Below, one piece after another: positions 32,258-41,457 of a stretch of DNA of 64,000 nucleotides. The stretch lies in NCBI GenBank assembly GCA_964413425.1, contig CAYPST010000004.1, positions 25,454 through 89,453 on the forward strand. Direction: 5' to 3'. Each line of letters begins with the position of its first letter. The stretch's first letter is position 1. The notes under the pieces are model-generated. The model made no database searches. It saw nothing but the letters and a program-made list of their open reading frames with translations, and was not told the DNA's origin. Position numbers and translations under genes: made by a program. The stretch is from DATFLS01 sp964413425. GTDB taxonomy: Bacteria > Fidelibacterota > JAANXI01.

Positions 32258-34657
32258 TTGAGAGTGCTGACCGAACTAATCATTGGAGTTGTTCTGTGTA
32301 CGCCGGCTTTCGGCCAGATCGCCCCCACCCAATCGACGGCGACAACCGATGATATTTTTGCCCTTCGCTGGAATCCGGCCGGATTAGCAGTGAATGAAGG
32401 CTTTCAGTTCGGCCTGGCAGGACCATTGCAGGCGCATTCTCTGGAGGACGCCTCCTTTTACCTGAGCTCCAGCTCCGGTGAAGGAGCGTTCGGTCTTTCC
32501 TTTTATAAGCCAGGCGAGCAGTATCACTACAGGGCTGTTTCTTCAACTGCGTTGACGCGAGGAATGTATTTTGGCTATGGCATCACTTTTGGCAAAGCGT
32601 GGTATCCTGCGTATTCCCTGGGATTATTACTCCGTCCGCTGCCATACCTCTCCCTGGGAGCAGTCGGTAATAATCTCACCGCCAGCAATACTCAGCCGCT
32701 TGAATACCGCGCCGGTGTGGCGCTCCGGCCGTTCGGCAACCGGTTCACCGTGGGAACTGACTTACTGCTGAACTCGGAGGGAGATGTGCTGGACACGGAG
32801 TTTACCCTCACTACGGAAATCGTTGACGGGGTGACCCTCGATGCGTTCTATCTGCAGGAAAGTCAAACGGTGGGAGTAGGAATTGGGGTCAATTTGCAGC
32901 ATCACCAGGTGAGGGCTGTACAGGGTTTTGCAGCCAATGGCGCCGGTCGCTATCCGGATCCCGTCGGGATATACCAGTTTTCCAGTGCCCGCAAGCGGAG
33001 TGTCCTTTCACCAGTGAAAAGAGACAAATTTATCCTGATGGAGTTTGACGGCTCCATCCCGGAGGAACGCCCCCGATTTTGGCTGTTCGGAGCACGGGGC
33101 AGGACCCTCACGGAACTCATCATGCAAATACAAAAGTATTCCCGACAACCTGATGTTGCGGGTATAGTCCTATCAATTCAGGATCCGCAAATTGGGCCGG
33201 CCCAGGTGAATGAAATTCGCAGGGCACTGCAGCAGTTTAGGGCTGGCGGAAAGAAGGTGTATGCATATCTGGAGAGTGGCTCCAACCTCAACTATTTGTT
33301 AGCCAGTGCGGCAGATAAAATTTACCTGAACCCTGGCGGAGATTTGTGGCCCACCGGGATTGCTTCTCAACTCATCTATGTGAAAAGCCTGCTGCAGAAG
33401 GTCGGTGTGAAAGCAGAGTTCATCCGGATTGGAGAGTATAAAACAGCAGGAGAAATGTTTACCAGAGACAGCGCTTCCACCGCAAATCTGGAACAATTAA
33501 ATGCCTACCTGGATGATGTTTATACGTCCTTCACCCGGGCGATAAGCCGATCCCGGGCTGTGCCGGTTGATTCTGTCAAATCGCTGATTGACCGGGGGCC
33601 GTATGGCGCCCGGCGGGCATTGAAAACCGGCCTCGTCGATTCGCTCTTCTATCGCGACGAATTCAAAAAGTTTATCAAAGAGGGACAGCGCGGCGGGCAA
33701 TACCGGCTGCTCTCCGAGAAAGAGTACGGTCAGCAGCACGATTGGATCTATGATTGGGAGTCCCCGATTCAAGACAAAATCGCGATAATTTATGCAGTCG
33801 GCCCCATTACAACCGGGGAGAGTAATCGTTCTCCGTTTACCGGCTCCACGAATATGGGGGCGGAAACGATTGCAGAAGCGCTCCGGGATGCACGAAATAA
33901 TCCCGGTGTCAGGGCCATTGTTCTCCGGGTGGATAGTCCGGGCGGGTCGGCGCTTGGTTCGGATATTATCTGGCGGGAAGTGCAGCTTACAAGCGCAGGT
34001 GAAGATAAAAAACCCGTGATTGTGAGCATGGGGGATGTGGCTGCCTCCGGCGGATATTATATCTCCATGGCGGCGGATACGGTGCTTGCGAATCCGGAAA
34101 CCGTCACCGGGTCGATTGGAGTGGTCTTCGGTGAATTTATTTTCAAGGAATTAATCGAGAAAATCGGGGTGCATACCCAGATTCTCAAAAGAGGCGACCA
34201 GGCCGATATGTTAGATCCGTCCAGGGACCTCACCGAGGACGAGCGGACCAGGATCTACCAGTTAATGATGGAAACCTACAATAATTTTGTTGGAAAGGCG
34301 GCACAGGGCAGAGGCATGTCCCCGGATTCCGTCGATAGTCTGAGCCGGGGACGGATCTACTCCGGGCAGAGGGCGCACACAGTGGGATTGATCGATGAAC
34401 TGGGAGGAATCGCCCAGGCGATATCCTTGGCCAGGGATGCCGCAGGAATACCGGCGGATAAGCCTGTTGCGTTCGATTATTATCCAAAATATGCGGTAAA
34501 GCTCTTTGATCTGCTGAGTGAAAGCCCTACTTTCAAATCAAAGCTCGATCTCCCGAAGGATATTCAGAATGCCCTGCAACAGGTCGAGCAGATGACATTC
34601 CTGACAGACGAACAGATACTTTATTTATTGCCATACAGCATACAGATGGAACAGTAA
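32258..34657 (+). CDS. SppA-type signal peptide peptidase (S49) fused to an N-terminal beta-rich domain
   Basis: A 799-residue protein. A signal peptide (LIIGVVLCTPAFGQ) leads to a beta-rich part of about 230 residues with short alternating strands (LGLLLRPLPYLSLGAVGNNL, LDAFYLQESQTVGVGIGVNL) like an outer-membrane barrel or PorV-like region. Two S49 domains follow. K395 in GEYKTAGE is the general base; S597 in VAASGGYYIS is the nucleophile, with VDSPGGSA before it, as in the long 67-kDa SppA form. Start TTG at 32258 has GAGGAG six bases upstream. It would degrade leftover signal peptides or act in a periplasm-facing membrane. Before the repeat insertion its start lay right behind queG. Confidence 0.88.
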   Translation: MRVLTELIIGVVLCTPAFGQIAPTQSTATTDDIFALRWNPAGLAVNEGFQFGLAGPLQAHSLEDASFYLSSSSGEGAFGLSFYKPGEQYHYRAVSSTALTRGMYFGYGITFGKAWYPAYSLGLLLRPLPYLSLGAVGNNLTASNTQPLEYRAGVALRPFGNRFTVGTDLLLNSEGDVLDTEFTLTTEIVDGVTLDAFYLQESQTVGVGIGVNLQHHQVRAVQGFAANGAGRYPDPVGIYQFSSARKRSVLSPVKRDKFILMEFDGSIPEERPRFWLFGARGRTLTELIMQIQKYSRQPDVAGIVLSIQDPQIGPAQVNEIRRALQQFRAGGKKVYAYLESGSNLNYLLASAADKIYLNPGGDLWPTGIASQLIYVKSLLQKVGVKAEFIRIGEYKTAGEMFTRDSASTANLEQLNAYLDDVYTSFTRAISRSRAVPVDSVKSLIDRGPYGARRALKTGLVDSLFYRDEFKKFIKEGQRGGQYRLLSEKEYGQQHDWIYDWESPIQDKIAIIYAVGPITTGESNRSPFTGSTNMGAETIAEALRDARNNPGVRAIVLRVDSPGGSALGSDIIWREVQLTSAGEDKKPVIVSMGDVAASGGYYISMAADTVLANPETVTGSIGVVFGEFIFKELIEKIGVHTQILKRGDQADMLDPSRDLTEDERTRIYQLMMETYNNFVGKAAQGRGMSPDSVDSLSRGRIYSGQRAHTVGLIDELGGIAQAISLARDAAGIPADKPVAFDYYPKYAVKLFDLLSESPTFKSKLDLPKDIQNALQQVEQMTFLTDEQILYLLPYSIQMEQ

Positions 34658-34919
34658 TCTGAAGTTCACGAATAACCCGGATTGAACTCAATGGTGCATA
34701 TTTAAGGTAAGGTGTATGGGTGAAAGTTTACGGATGAGGAAAGAGGAGGGAAAAAGGACGCAGAACATCCAGGGAATGATGGCAACAGGACATAAAAGTA
34801 AACCGCAGTGCGGCATGGAAATGAAGATTTTCGCTTCTTTTCCGGAAGAGCCGACCAGGATGATCTGCCGGTACATCGTTGCTCTCTCCAGTAAACTCAC
34901 AGATTAAAGAGAGGGATTT

Positions 34920-35612
34920 ATGGCAGAGAGTTTAGGTTTGAATTATGAGTTGACGAATTTTTCCGGTGAATCCCCGATTTTTCCGCTGCCGGATGTTGTT
35001 TTTCTGCCAAAGACGCTTCTCCCGTTGCATATTTTCGAGCCCCGATATCAACAAATGACCAGCGATGTTCTCGCCGGGGAACGAATTCTGGCGATCACTT
35101 TGCTGCAGGAAGGATGGGAGAATTACCAGGAACACGATCCGCCTTTTCACTCTATCGGTACCCTGGCGTATCTTGAAGAATTCGAGCCCCTGAAAGACGG
35201 GAAATCGAACATTCTGCTCAACGGCCTTGTGAAGGTACGTATTACGGAATTGCCGAAAACCGCAGAGTATCGTCATGGCACAATGCAGGTAATACAGGAT
35301 TCCGCTGAGCGGTGGCAAATCAGGAAAGAACGGGAGAGATTGCTTCAACGATTTCGCCGGATTGCCGAACTCACTCAGGAAGATTTCCCCATCAAGGATA
35401 TTGAACAGACTGACGTGTCCTTAGAGACCCTGGTCAATTTAATGACCACCTGGCTCCCTATCCCAGTCAGTGAGAAACAGAAATTACTGGAGATCGATAA
35501 TATCGTATTGCGCAGTCAGATAGTACGGGAATATCTCAGGCAGGAGATGGAGGATCTGTCACTGCTGAATACACTCCACCTGCCCACTCCGGAAAATCCT
35601 CACTGGAATTAA
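34920..35612 (+). CDS. LON substrate-binding (N-terminal) domain protein
   Basis: A 230-residue protein with only the LON N-domain: FPLPDVVFLPKTLLPLHIFEPRYQQM, LNGLVKVRI, then a helical bundle. The AAA and protease parts of Lon are missing, as in the lone 'Lon N-terminal domain' proteins found widely; their function is unknown. GAGAGGG lies six bases before the ATG. It stands alone, 260 bases after sppA. Confidence 0.9.
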   Translation: MAESLGLNYELTNFSGESPIFPLPDVVFLPKTLLPLHIFEPRYQQMTSDVLAGERILAITLLQEGWENYQEHDPPFHSIGTLAYLEEFEPLKDGKSNILLNGLVKVRITELPKTAEYRHGTMQVIQDSAERWQIRKERERLLQRFRRIAELTQEDFPIKDIEQTDVSLETLVNLMTTWLPIPVSEKQKLLEIDNIVLRSQIVREYLRQEMEDLSLLNTLHLPTPENPHWN

Positions 35613-35679
35613 GGAGAGAAAGAACCCTGCTTCTCAGACCCGTATTGCCCGGCTTGGTCAGGGGAGGGTGTTAAAAAGA

Positions 35680-36546
35680 TTAATTTGGTGTATCATCATC
35701 TGCCAGGTGTTTACTCGCCCGATATAAGAGTTCTTTTTCGTCTTCATTCAGGTTATCGTATCCCACCTGATTGATTTTATCCAGGATCCGATCAATTTCT
35801 TCTCGGAAATCGCGTATTTCTTCCTCCACTTCTTCGATCTTTTCCAATGTTTTTCTTCGTTGATGCTTGCGGAAATTCTTCTTCAGGAAATTCAACCGCC
35901 AATCTTGTTTAATATAAAGCCAGCCGATAATCATCCCGCTGAGATGCGTCATGTGGCTGATTCCACCCCCGGTGGTGCCGAACGATGAAAAGAACGCCAT
36001 TGCACCAATAATCGCCACGAAATATTTCACCTTGATGGGAAAAAGGAAATAGATATAGACATATCGTTCCGGAAACATAAGGCCGTATGCCAGTAGAATA
36101 CCGTAAATCGCTCCGCTGGCTCCCACGACCGGAATTTGTGAATTGAGAGAAAAGAGCATTGTGACAATACCGGATCCGACTCCGGTGATCAGATAATATT
36201 TTACGAATTCGTTCCGTCCCCAGCGATATTCTATTTCCGTCCCGAACATCCAGAGAACAAACATATTGATAGCCACGTGCCAGAAGCCACCGTGTAGAAA
36301 CATGTAGGTGACAATCTGCCAGATCATCCCCTCTTGCCAGACCCGGCGCGGAACCAAACCCAACCAGCGGAAGATAGTGTATTCGAATTCCCGGCTGGCA
36401 AACAACCAGAGAAGCACAAAAATCGCCAGGTTTACTGCTATGAGGACCCGGATGGCGCTGGAATAAAATTCGCTCCGTAACGGGTTGAACCGATTTCTGC
36501 TGCCTCCATACCCCCAGTTGGGGCCAAATTTGAGTCCTCTGTACAT
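35680..36546 (-). CDS. Rhomboid-family intramembrane serine protease
   Basis: A 288-residue membrane protein with six transmembrane helices. HGGFWHVAINM (85-95) is the second conserved motif, the catalytic Ser144 is in VGASGAIYG, and His201 lies in SHMTHLSGM. Residues from about 215 form a long charged coiled-coil tail (RKHQRRKTLEKIEEVEEEIRD). Rhomboids cut transmembrane proteins within the membrane. It lies in the same direction as recO, 96 bases downstream of it. Confidence 0.93.
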   Translation of the reverse strand: MYRGLKFGPNWGYGGSRNRFNPLRSEFYSSAIRVLIAVNLAIFVLLWLFASREFEYTIFRWLGLVPRRVWQEGMIWQIVTYMFLHGGFWHVAINMFVLWMFGTEIEYRWGRNEFVKYYLITGVGSGIVTMLFSLNSQIPVVGASGAIYGILLAYGLMFPERYVYIYFLFPIKVKYFVAIIGAMAFFSSFGTTGGGISHMTHLSGMIIGWLYIKQDWRLNFLKKNFRKHQRRKTLEKIEEVEEEIRDFREEIDRILDKINQVGYDNLNEDEKELLYRASKHLADDDTPN

Positions 36547-36642
36547 TCGGTTTTGTCTGAAATAATTACCTGTTTTAGACTGTACGTTCGTTCGGGATCA
36601 TAGTTCCGGTTTAGATATGATTCCCTGCCATCGGATCACAAC

Positions 36643-37446
36643 TCAATTTAATGTAGTAAAAAAGTGCAGGCTCCGCAATGTGCCGATCCCCTCGACGTGG
36701 AATCGCAGGTATTTGATAATGAATTCGGTAAAGTGCAGAGGATTGATAACCGCCCTGTCACTCGCCTTTGTTTCGGATGGATAGCGAATCGTCCGATGGA
36801 TGGCTTCCAGATCAATCTGGGGAAGAGAATGTTGAAGTAAATATTTGGACATCCGGATTTCCAGGTTGTTCAGATGGGTCAGGTCTGTTTGTTGTGTACT
36901 GCACCGTGCACAGTAAATGTGACCACTTCGGGAGGAAAATGCGCCGGCCTGTAATGCCTGCTGACATTCATGGCAGTACTGCAGTTTAGGATGATACCCC
37001 AGGAGTGATACCAGGTGAAGATGGAACCACCACAGCGTTTCAATGTCCGCCTGGTCTTCATCATTGAGACAACTGAGGGCTTCGATAGTAAGATCGAATA
37101 TTTCCGGATGTGGTTCTTCCCCGATAATTGCCTGCCGGACGGTCTCAATCATTATCATACCAATGGCAGTACGGCGCATGTCCTGTTGGATACGTAAAAA
37201 CGGGCGTTGATATTCCGCGCCGGAAAGGGTCTGGACATTCCGGGTTTCTTTGGTATGGACGACTATGTGGAGGTAGTTCATAATATCAAGGAGGCCGGCA
37301 AACTGACTCTTCGGGCGCCGGGCACCTTTGGCGATTGCCGTAAGTTTGCCGTAATTCCGCGTATAAAAAGTGCAGATTATACTGGTTTCACTATGTTCAA
37401 TTCGCCGGAGAATGATTGCGGGTGTGGAAATAATAGCCATGATCAC
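36643..37446 (-). CDS. recO: DNA repair protein RecO
   Basis: A 267-residue protein: N-terminal OB-fold (TPAIILRRIEHSETSIICTF, YGKLTAIAKGARRPKS) and a helical C-terminal domain with the zinc finger CHECQ..CARC near residues 160-185. RecO anneals DNA and loads RecA with RecR. The ATG at 37446 is one of two close Met codons. It is transcribed away from the terminator of proS, with rhomboid downstream. Confidence 0.92.
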   Translation of the reverse strand: MIMAIISTPAIILRRIEHSETSIICTFYTRNYGKLTAIAKGARRPKSQFAGLLDIMNYLHIVVHTKETRNVQTLSGAEYQRPFLRIQQDMRRTAIGMIMIETVRQAIIGEEPHPEIFDLTIEALSCLNDEDQADIETLWWFHLHLVSLLGYHPKLQYCHECQQALQAGAFSSRSGHIYCARCSTQQTDLTHLNNLEIRMSKYLLQHSLPQIDLEAIHRTIRYPSETKASDRAVINPLHFTEFIIKYLRFHVEGIGTLRSLHFFTTLN

Positions 37447-37463
37447 TTCGCTGGGATACTATA

Positions 37464-37496
37464 GAAAAGCCCGCATGGCTGCCTGGCCATACGGGC
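37464..37496 (-). terminator. Rho-independent terminator of proS
   Basis: GCCCGCATGGC/GCCATACGGGC stem (37469-37496) followed on the minus strand by TTTTC (37468-37464), about 25 bases after the proS stop. Confidence 0.85.
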
Positions 37497-37521
37497 GTAT
37501 GATTAATACAATTGTCGCATT

Positions 37522-38961
37522 CTAGTATGCTCTGGCAAAATAAGCCCAGTACTTTGCAGGTTCTCCGGAGACAATATCTTTCTCAGTAGCTGTGAGTTCC
37601 GGACCCTCGAAAGGGATGCAGCGCAGGGTTGCTTTTGTCTCTTCTTTAATCTGGTCTTCAGTCTCCGCATTTCCGCTCCAGGGCGCCAGTACGAAGCCGC
37701 CGTCATTGTCGATGAAGTTACGGAGTTCCTCATAGTCACGAGTTTGAAGGGTGTGGTCGTTTCTGAACTGCACTGCCCGATCGTACATGGTTTCCTGAAC
37801 GGTGTCAAGCAGAGATTTGACTGTCGGACCGGCCGATCCGAGTTCAACGGTGGATTTGCTTCCCCCCAATCGTTGAACCAGCACAGCGGCTTTATTTTCT
37901 ACGTCACGCGGTCCGATCTCTGCCCGCAGTGGTACGCCTTTCATTTCCCAGTCATTAAACTTAAATCCGGGAGTGACCGTTTCCCGCCTGTCGATATGAA
38001 CCCGGATGTTTTGGTCCTTGAGCTCGGTTGCCAGCAATTGCACCGCATTCATGACGGCACTCTGTTGGTCCTCGTTCCGCCAGATTGGTACAATCACCAC
38101 CTGATGTGGGGCGAGCTTCGGCGGAAGCACCAGCCCCTGATCGTCCCCATGAGCCATGATGAGTGCGCCGACCAGGCGGGTGCTGACTCCCCAGCTGGTG
38201 GCGTAGACATACTCCAATTCGTTTTCTACATTCTGGAACTGCACATCGAATGCTTTGGCGAAATTTTGCCCCAGATTATGGGAGGTGCCAGCCTGGAGGG
38301 CTTTTTTATCGCCCATCATGGCTTCGATGGTGTAGGTATGCACGGCTCCGGCAAATTTTTCCCGCTCGCTTTTCGAGCCGGTAAGCACAGGGATGGCCAT
38401 AAAATCTTCCGCCGTTCGCCGATAAATCTCCAGCATCTGCCTGGCTTCCTCCTCGGCTTCATCAAAGGTGGCATGGGCAGTATGCCCTTCCTGCCACAGG
38501 AATTCGGTGGTGCGCAGAAACAGGCGGGTTCGCATTTCCCAGCGGACCACGTTCGCCCATTGATTTATCAACAGCGGGAGATCACGGTAAGAGCTGATCC
38601 AGTTCTTGTACATGGCCCAGATGATGGTTTCGGAAGTCGGACGGATCACCAGCGGCTCGTCCAGTTCCTTGCCGCCGCCGTGGGTGACAACGGCGGTCTC
38701 CGGGGCAAATCCTTCCACGTGCTCGGCTTCTTTCTCCAGATAGCTCTGGGGGATAAACAACGGGAAGTAGGCGTTCTCATGTCCGGTGTCTTTAAACATG
38801 GTGTCCAGGGTTTGCTGCAGCCGCTCCCAGATGGCATATCCATAGGGGCGGATGACCATGCACCCCTTGACCGGCGAATAATCGGCTAATTCCGCCTTCT
38901 GAACCACATCCGTGTACCATCGGGAAAAGTCTTCACTCTGCTTTGTCACACCTTTTGACAT
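37522..38961 (-). CDS. proS: Prolyl-tRNA synthetase (type 3, archaeal/eukaryote-like)
   Basis: A 479-residue class II synthetase without the editing insert found in the bacterial type. The catalytic core has VIRPTSETIIWAMYKNWI, RTRLFLRTTEFLWQEGHTAHA (motif 2), and GWGVSTRL-like SWGVSTRLVGALIMAHGDDQ (motif 3). An anticodon domain and a C-terminal zinc-binding-like extension (ending YFARAY) follow. Some bacteria carry only this type. It has its own terminator and is followed by recO. The 160 bases upstream show no clear T-box. Confidence 0.95.
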   Translation of the reverse strand: MSKGVTKQSEDFSRWYTDVVQKAELADYSPVKGCMVIRPYGYAIWERLQQTLDTMFKDTGHENAYFPLFIPQSYLEKEAEHVEGFAPETAVVTHGGGKELDEPLVIRPTSETIIWAMYKNWISSYRDLPLLINQWANVVRWEMRTRLFLRTTEFLWQEGHTAHATFDEAEEEARQMLEIYRRTAEDFMAIPVLTGSKSEREKFAGAVHTYTIEAMMGDKKALQAGTSHNLGQNFAKAFDVQFQNVENELEYVYATSWGVSTRLVGALIMAHGDDQGLVLPPKLAPHQVVIVPIWRNEDQQSAVMNAVQLLATELKDQNIRVHIDRRETVTPGFKFNDWEMKGVPLRAEIGPRDVENKAAVLVQRLGGSKSTVELGSAGPTVKSLLDTVQETMYDRAVQFRNDHTLQTRDYEELRNFIDNDGGFVLAPWSGNAETEDQIKEETKATLRCIPFEGPELTATEKDIVSGEPAKYWAYFARAY

Positions 38962-39123
38962 ACCTGGGTCCTCTGCGCTTTCAGTGCATCAACACTGCCT
39001 CATTCATCTCTGAAAATATCCTGGAATATAAGGAAATCAGAAAACAGTTCAAAAGAGTTAACGGGCACACACCGGGACCGGCAGCAGCGGAACCACAGTC
39101 TTTCGTCATGATACAAACGCCGA

Positions 39124-39798
39124 TTACTGTGCATATCCTATGGTATCGAAGGGATTGACCAGACAGGTGGCAATATTATTTAAATGGCTCCCGATGCGCT
39201 TCAAATATCGGACATAGAGTGCAATCGCCGCAGTTGTGCGTTCCGAGCCGTAGGTGAGTTCTCCGGAGAGAATATTATTCACAATATCATCGGAGAGTTT
39301 GGATATTTCGTATTTATAACTGGCTTTGAGGGATTTGGCTATTTCAATGTCCTGATTTATGACGGCTTTAACGGTTTTGGCAAACCGGGAGTGCACTATG
39401 GTCTCAATCGTGTGGATATCTTCCGAAATGTTTTCGGAAACAATATTTTCCGGATAGTTCAGTGCCAGATCGACGATATTCTTGGTATAGTCTCCCAGCC
39501 GTTCGATATCGACAACCATATTGATGAGCACAAGCCCGTTCGCCAGATCAGACTGATCGTTGGTGACGGAATAATGGGTTAATACCTTCCGGCGCACATT
39601 TTTCTGGAAGGTATTGATCTCCCAGTCACGCTTTTTCAGTTCCATGAGCGCCTGGTCATTATCGGATTCCCGAAGATGTCTTATCGCCTCGATAAAGATT
39701 TCCTGGGACAGGCAGAGCATCTCGCGGGATTCTTTCCAGGCCTGGGCGAGGAGGTCTTCGGCGTGCCATAAGTGTAATATATCTCTGAATAAAGACAT
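39124..39798 (-). CDS. PhoU-domain protein
   Basis: A 224-residue all-helical protein with two PhoU-like three-helix units; NMVVDIERLGDYTKNIVDLAL and ALYVRYLKRIGSHLNNIA hold the conserved E/D-x3-D/N metal motifs. PhoU proteins regulate phosphate uptake. It begins one base after the stop of the phosphate transporter gene (39800), so the two are surely coupled. Confidence 0.9.
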   Translation of the reverse strand: MSLFRDILHLWHAEDLLAQAWKESREMLCLSQEIFIEAIRHLRESDNDQALMELKKRDWEINTFQKNVRRKVLTHYSVTNDQSDLANGLVLINMVVDIERLGDYTKNIVDLALNYPENIVSENISEDIHTIETIVHSRFAKTVKAVINQDIEIAKSLKASYKYEISKLSDDIVNNILSGELTYGSERTTAAIALYVRYLKRIGSHLNNIATCLVNPFDTIGYAQ

Positions 39799-39799
39799 G

Positions 39800-40957
39800 T
39801 CACCTCAGGAAGATTATGAGTGTAATCGGTATGACAAAAAAGACGACCAAAATATACAATAACGGAAGGAATCTATTCTTCACAGTTAATCCTGCCAGTC
39901 CTCTTGCTAAAATTATAGGGATACGTCTGATTGGTGGTATAGACCAAATCCCAATTATACCAAGAATATTAAACAATAAATGTGAAAAGGCAACTGCTAA
40001 TGGCGCATGAGTTCCGGAGACCAGACTGGCCAGGAGGGCAGTAAGAGTGGTTCCGATGTTCGATCCCAGGGTGTACGGAAAAATTTGCTCCAGGTGCAAG
40101 ATCCCGGCTCCGGCCAGCGGGATCACCAGGGAGGTGGTAATCGAGCTGCTCTGCACCAGGACGGTTATGAACACACCGAACACCATTGCACGGATCCACG
40201 TTTTAAAAATGTGCGTATCAAAAAACACTTCCAGGCGAGAAATAACCAGGCTGTGTATAAGTCTGGTTAAGTTTCGCAGCGAGAAAAATAGCAGGGGAAG
40301 TGCAACCAGCAGAGCAAGCCAGTTGGCGTGTATGATGAACTGGGATTCACACAGAGAATATATCCAATCCACGGTTGGGGACGTGATCATTTTAACCGGA
40401 CTGCGAAAGACAAGCGAGTCTGCGCCGAGAAACAGGGTTGCCATCCAGTTGGCGCTGCTGCTGATTATACCGAAGAATACCTCCAGAGGCAGCAGCAGTA
40501 GTACTGCCAGCATGTTGAAGAAATCATGAATAACCGAAGCCGCGAATGCTCTCTGGAATTCTGCTTTGTGAACAATGTGCCCCAACGAGACAATCGTATT
40601 GGTGATACTCGTACCGATGTTCGCTCCCATAATGATCGGAACAGTATTCGCCACGGCAACTTGAGGATCACTGCCAAACGCCCCGGCGGCCACCATCCCG
40701 ACGATCAGCGAGGTCGTGGTGGAGGAGCTTTGAATCGAACTGGTCGCAAGAATGCCGATGAACAGTCCGATAATGGGGCCGGCGGAACTCTGCAGAAGCG
40801 CCTGTGCGAATTCCAGGCCCAGATCTTTAAATGAGGCGCCGATCAGTCCGATACTCACGAGAAACAGGTAGAGAACAAACAGGACAGCCAGTACTTTGAG
40901 ATAATTAATCCAGGAGGGACGCTCCGTCTGGCTGGTAAATTGACCGGATGTATCCAA
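39800..40957 (-). CDS. Na+/phosphate cotransporter family protein
   Basis: A 385-residue membrane protein of the PF02690 family with about nine helices. The two inverted QSSS repeats are clear: SSIQSSSTTTSL (near 80) and VLVQSSSITTSL (near 265), each followed by a GANIGTS/GSNIGTT segment. It imports phosphate with sodium; the PhoU domain that is often fused at the end is a separate gene here (39124-39798). Confidence 0.93.
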   Translation of the reverse strand: MDTSGQFTSQTERPSWINYLKVLAVLFVLYLFLVSIGLIGASFKDLGLEFAQALLQSSAGPIIGLFIGILATSSIQSSSTTTSLIVGMVAAGAFGSDPQVAVANTVPIIMGANIGTSITNTIVSLGHIVHKAEFQRAFAASVIHDFFNMLAVLLLLPLEVFFGIISSSANWMATLFLGADSLVFRSPVKMITSPTVDWIYSLCESQFIIHANWLALLVALPLLFFSLRNLTRLIHSLVISRLEVFFDTHIFKTWIRAMVFGVFITVLVQSSSITTSLVIPLAGAGILHLEQIFPYTLGSNIGTTLTALLASLVSGTHAPLAVAFSHLLFNILGIIGIWSIPPIRRIPIILARGLAGLTVKNRFLPLLYILVVFFVIPITLIIFLR

Positions 40958-41457
40958 TTACAACAATCCTGTGGCCGTCATTCATGCAACGAATTATCTA
41001 TATGCCATCATAATTTGTAAAGCAGTGAGGCATTCTACTCCGGCAATAGGCAAATGATATCATTTCGCAAGCCTGACATCACTTTTTATATGTGAAACCA
41101 TTCCCCTGTCTTCCGATAAGAAATAGTAGTAAAAAATTGATGGCACCTGAATGAAGAGGGGTGAAGGACTCAGGATAAAATAAATATGACCAGTGAGTAT
41201 AAACTATGGTTAGTATTGAAATTGCTGATCGCATTTCCATGTATCATAATTCCAAAACCGGGGACAGCTTATTCATGCTTGCAGGAAATTGCAAGTGATT
41301 AATTAAGCCATTAATTAAGCCTTTTTCTCGGTGTGGTTTACGGTAGACAGCCCCGGGAAGAGACAAAGGAGTCAAGGAGCCAGAGAATTTCATGTTGCAA
41401 TACCACGATGAATGATTATATTCGATGCTTGAATGATATTGAAAGGAGTGACTGGAT
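40958..41457. other. Gene-free region upstream of topA
   Basis: 500 bases, no gene seen. It holds a hairpin CTTGCA-GGAAAT-TGCAAG (41279-41296) directly followed by a 12-bp tandem repeat, ATTAATTAAGCC twice (41298-41321). These may regulate topA, as supercoiling-sensitive promoters often do, but nothing here proves it. Confidence 0.45.
41298..41321. repeat. 12-bp tandem repeat upstream of topA
   Basis: ATTAATTAAGCC occurs twice in tandem, right after a small hairpin, 137 bases before the topA start. Confidence 0.6.

Noticed and set aside
34688..34907. Short frames on both strands between sppA and the LON-domain gene
   Set aside because: No ribosome binding site on the better frame and no protein-like pattern; the 260-base gap is left without a gene.
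37744..38889. A 381-residue frame opposite proS
   Set aside because: It lies fully antisense to a clear synthetase gene and has no family features; long antisense frames are a codon-bias effect.
38962..39123. Possible T-box or other leader before proS
   Set aside because: No T-box sequence or terminator hairpin was found in the 160 bases.
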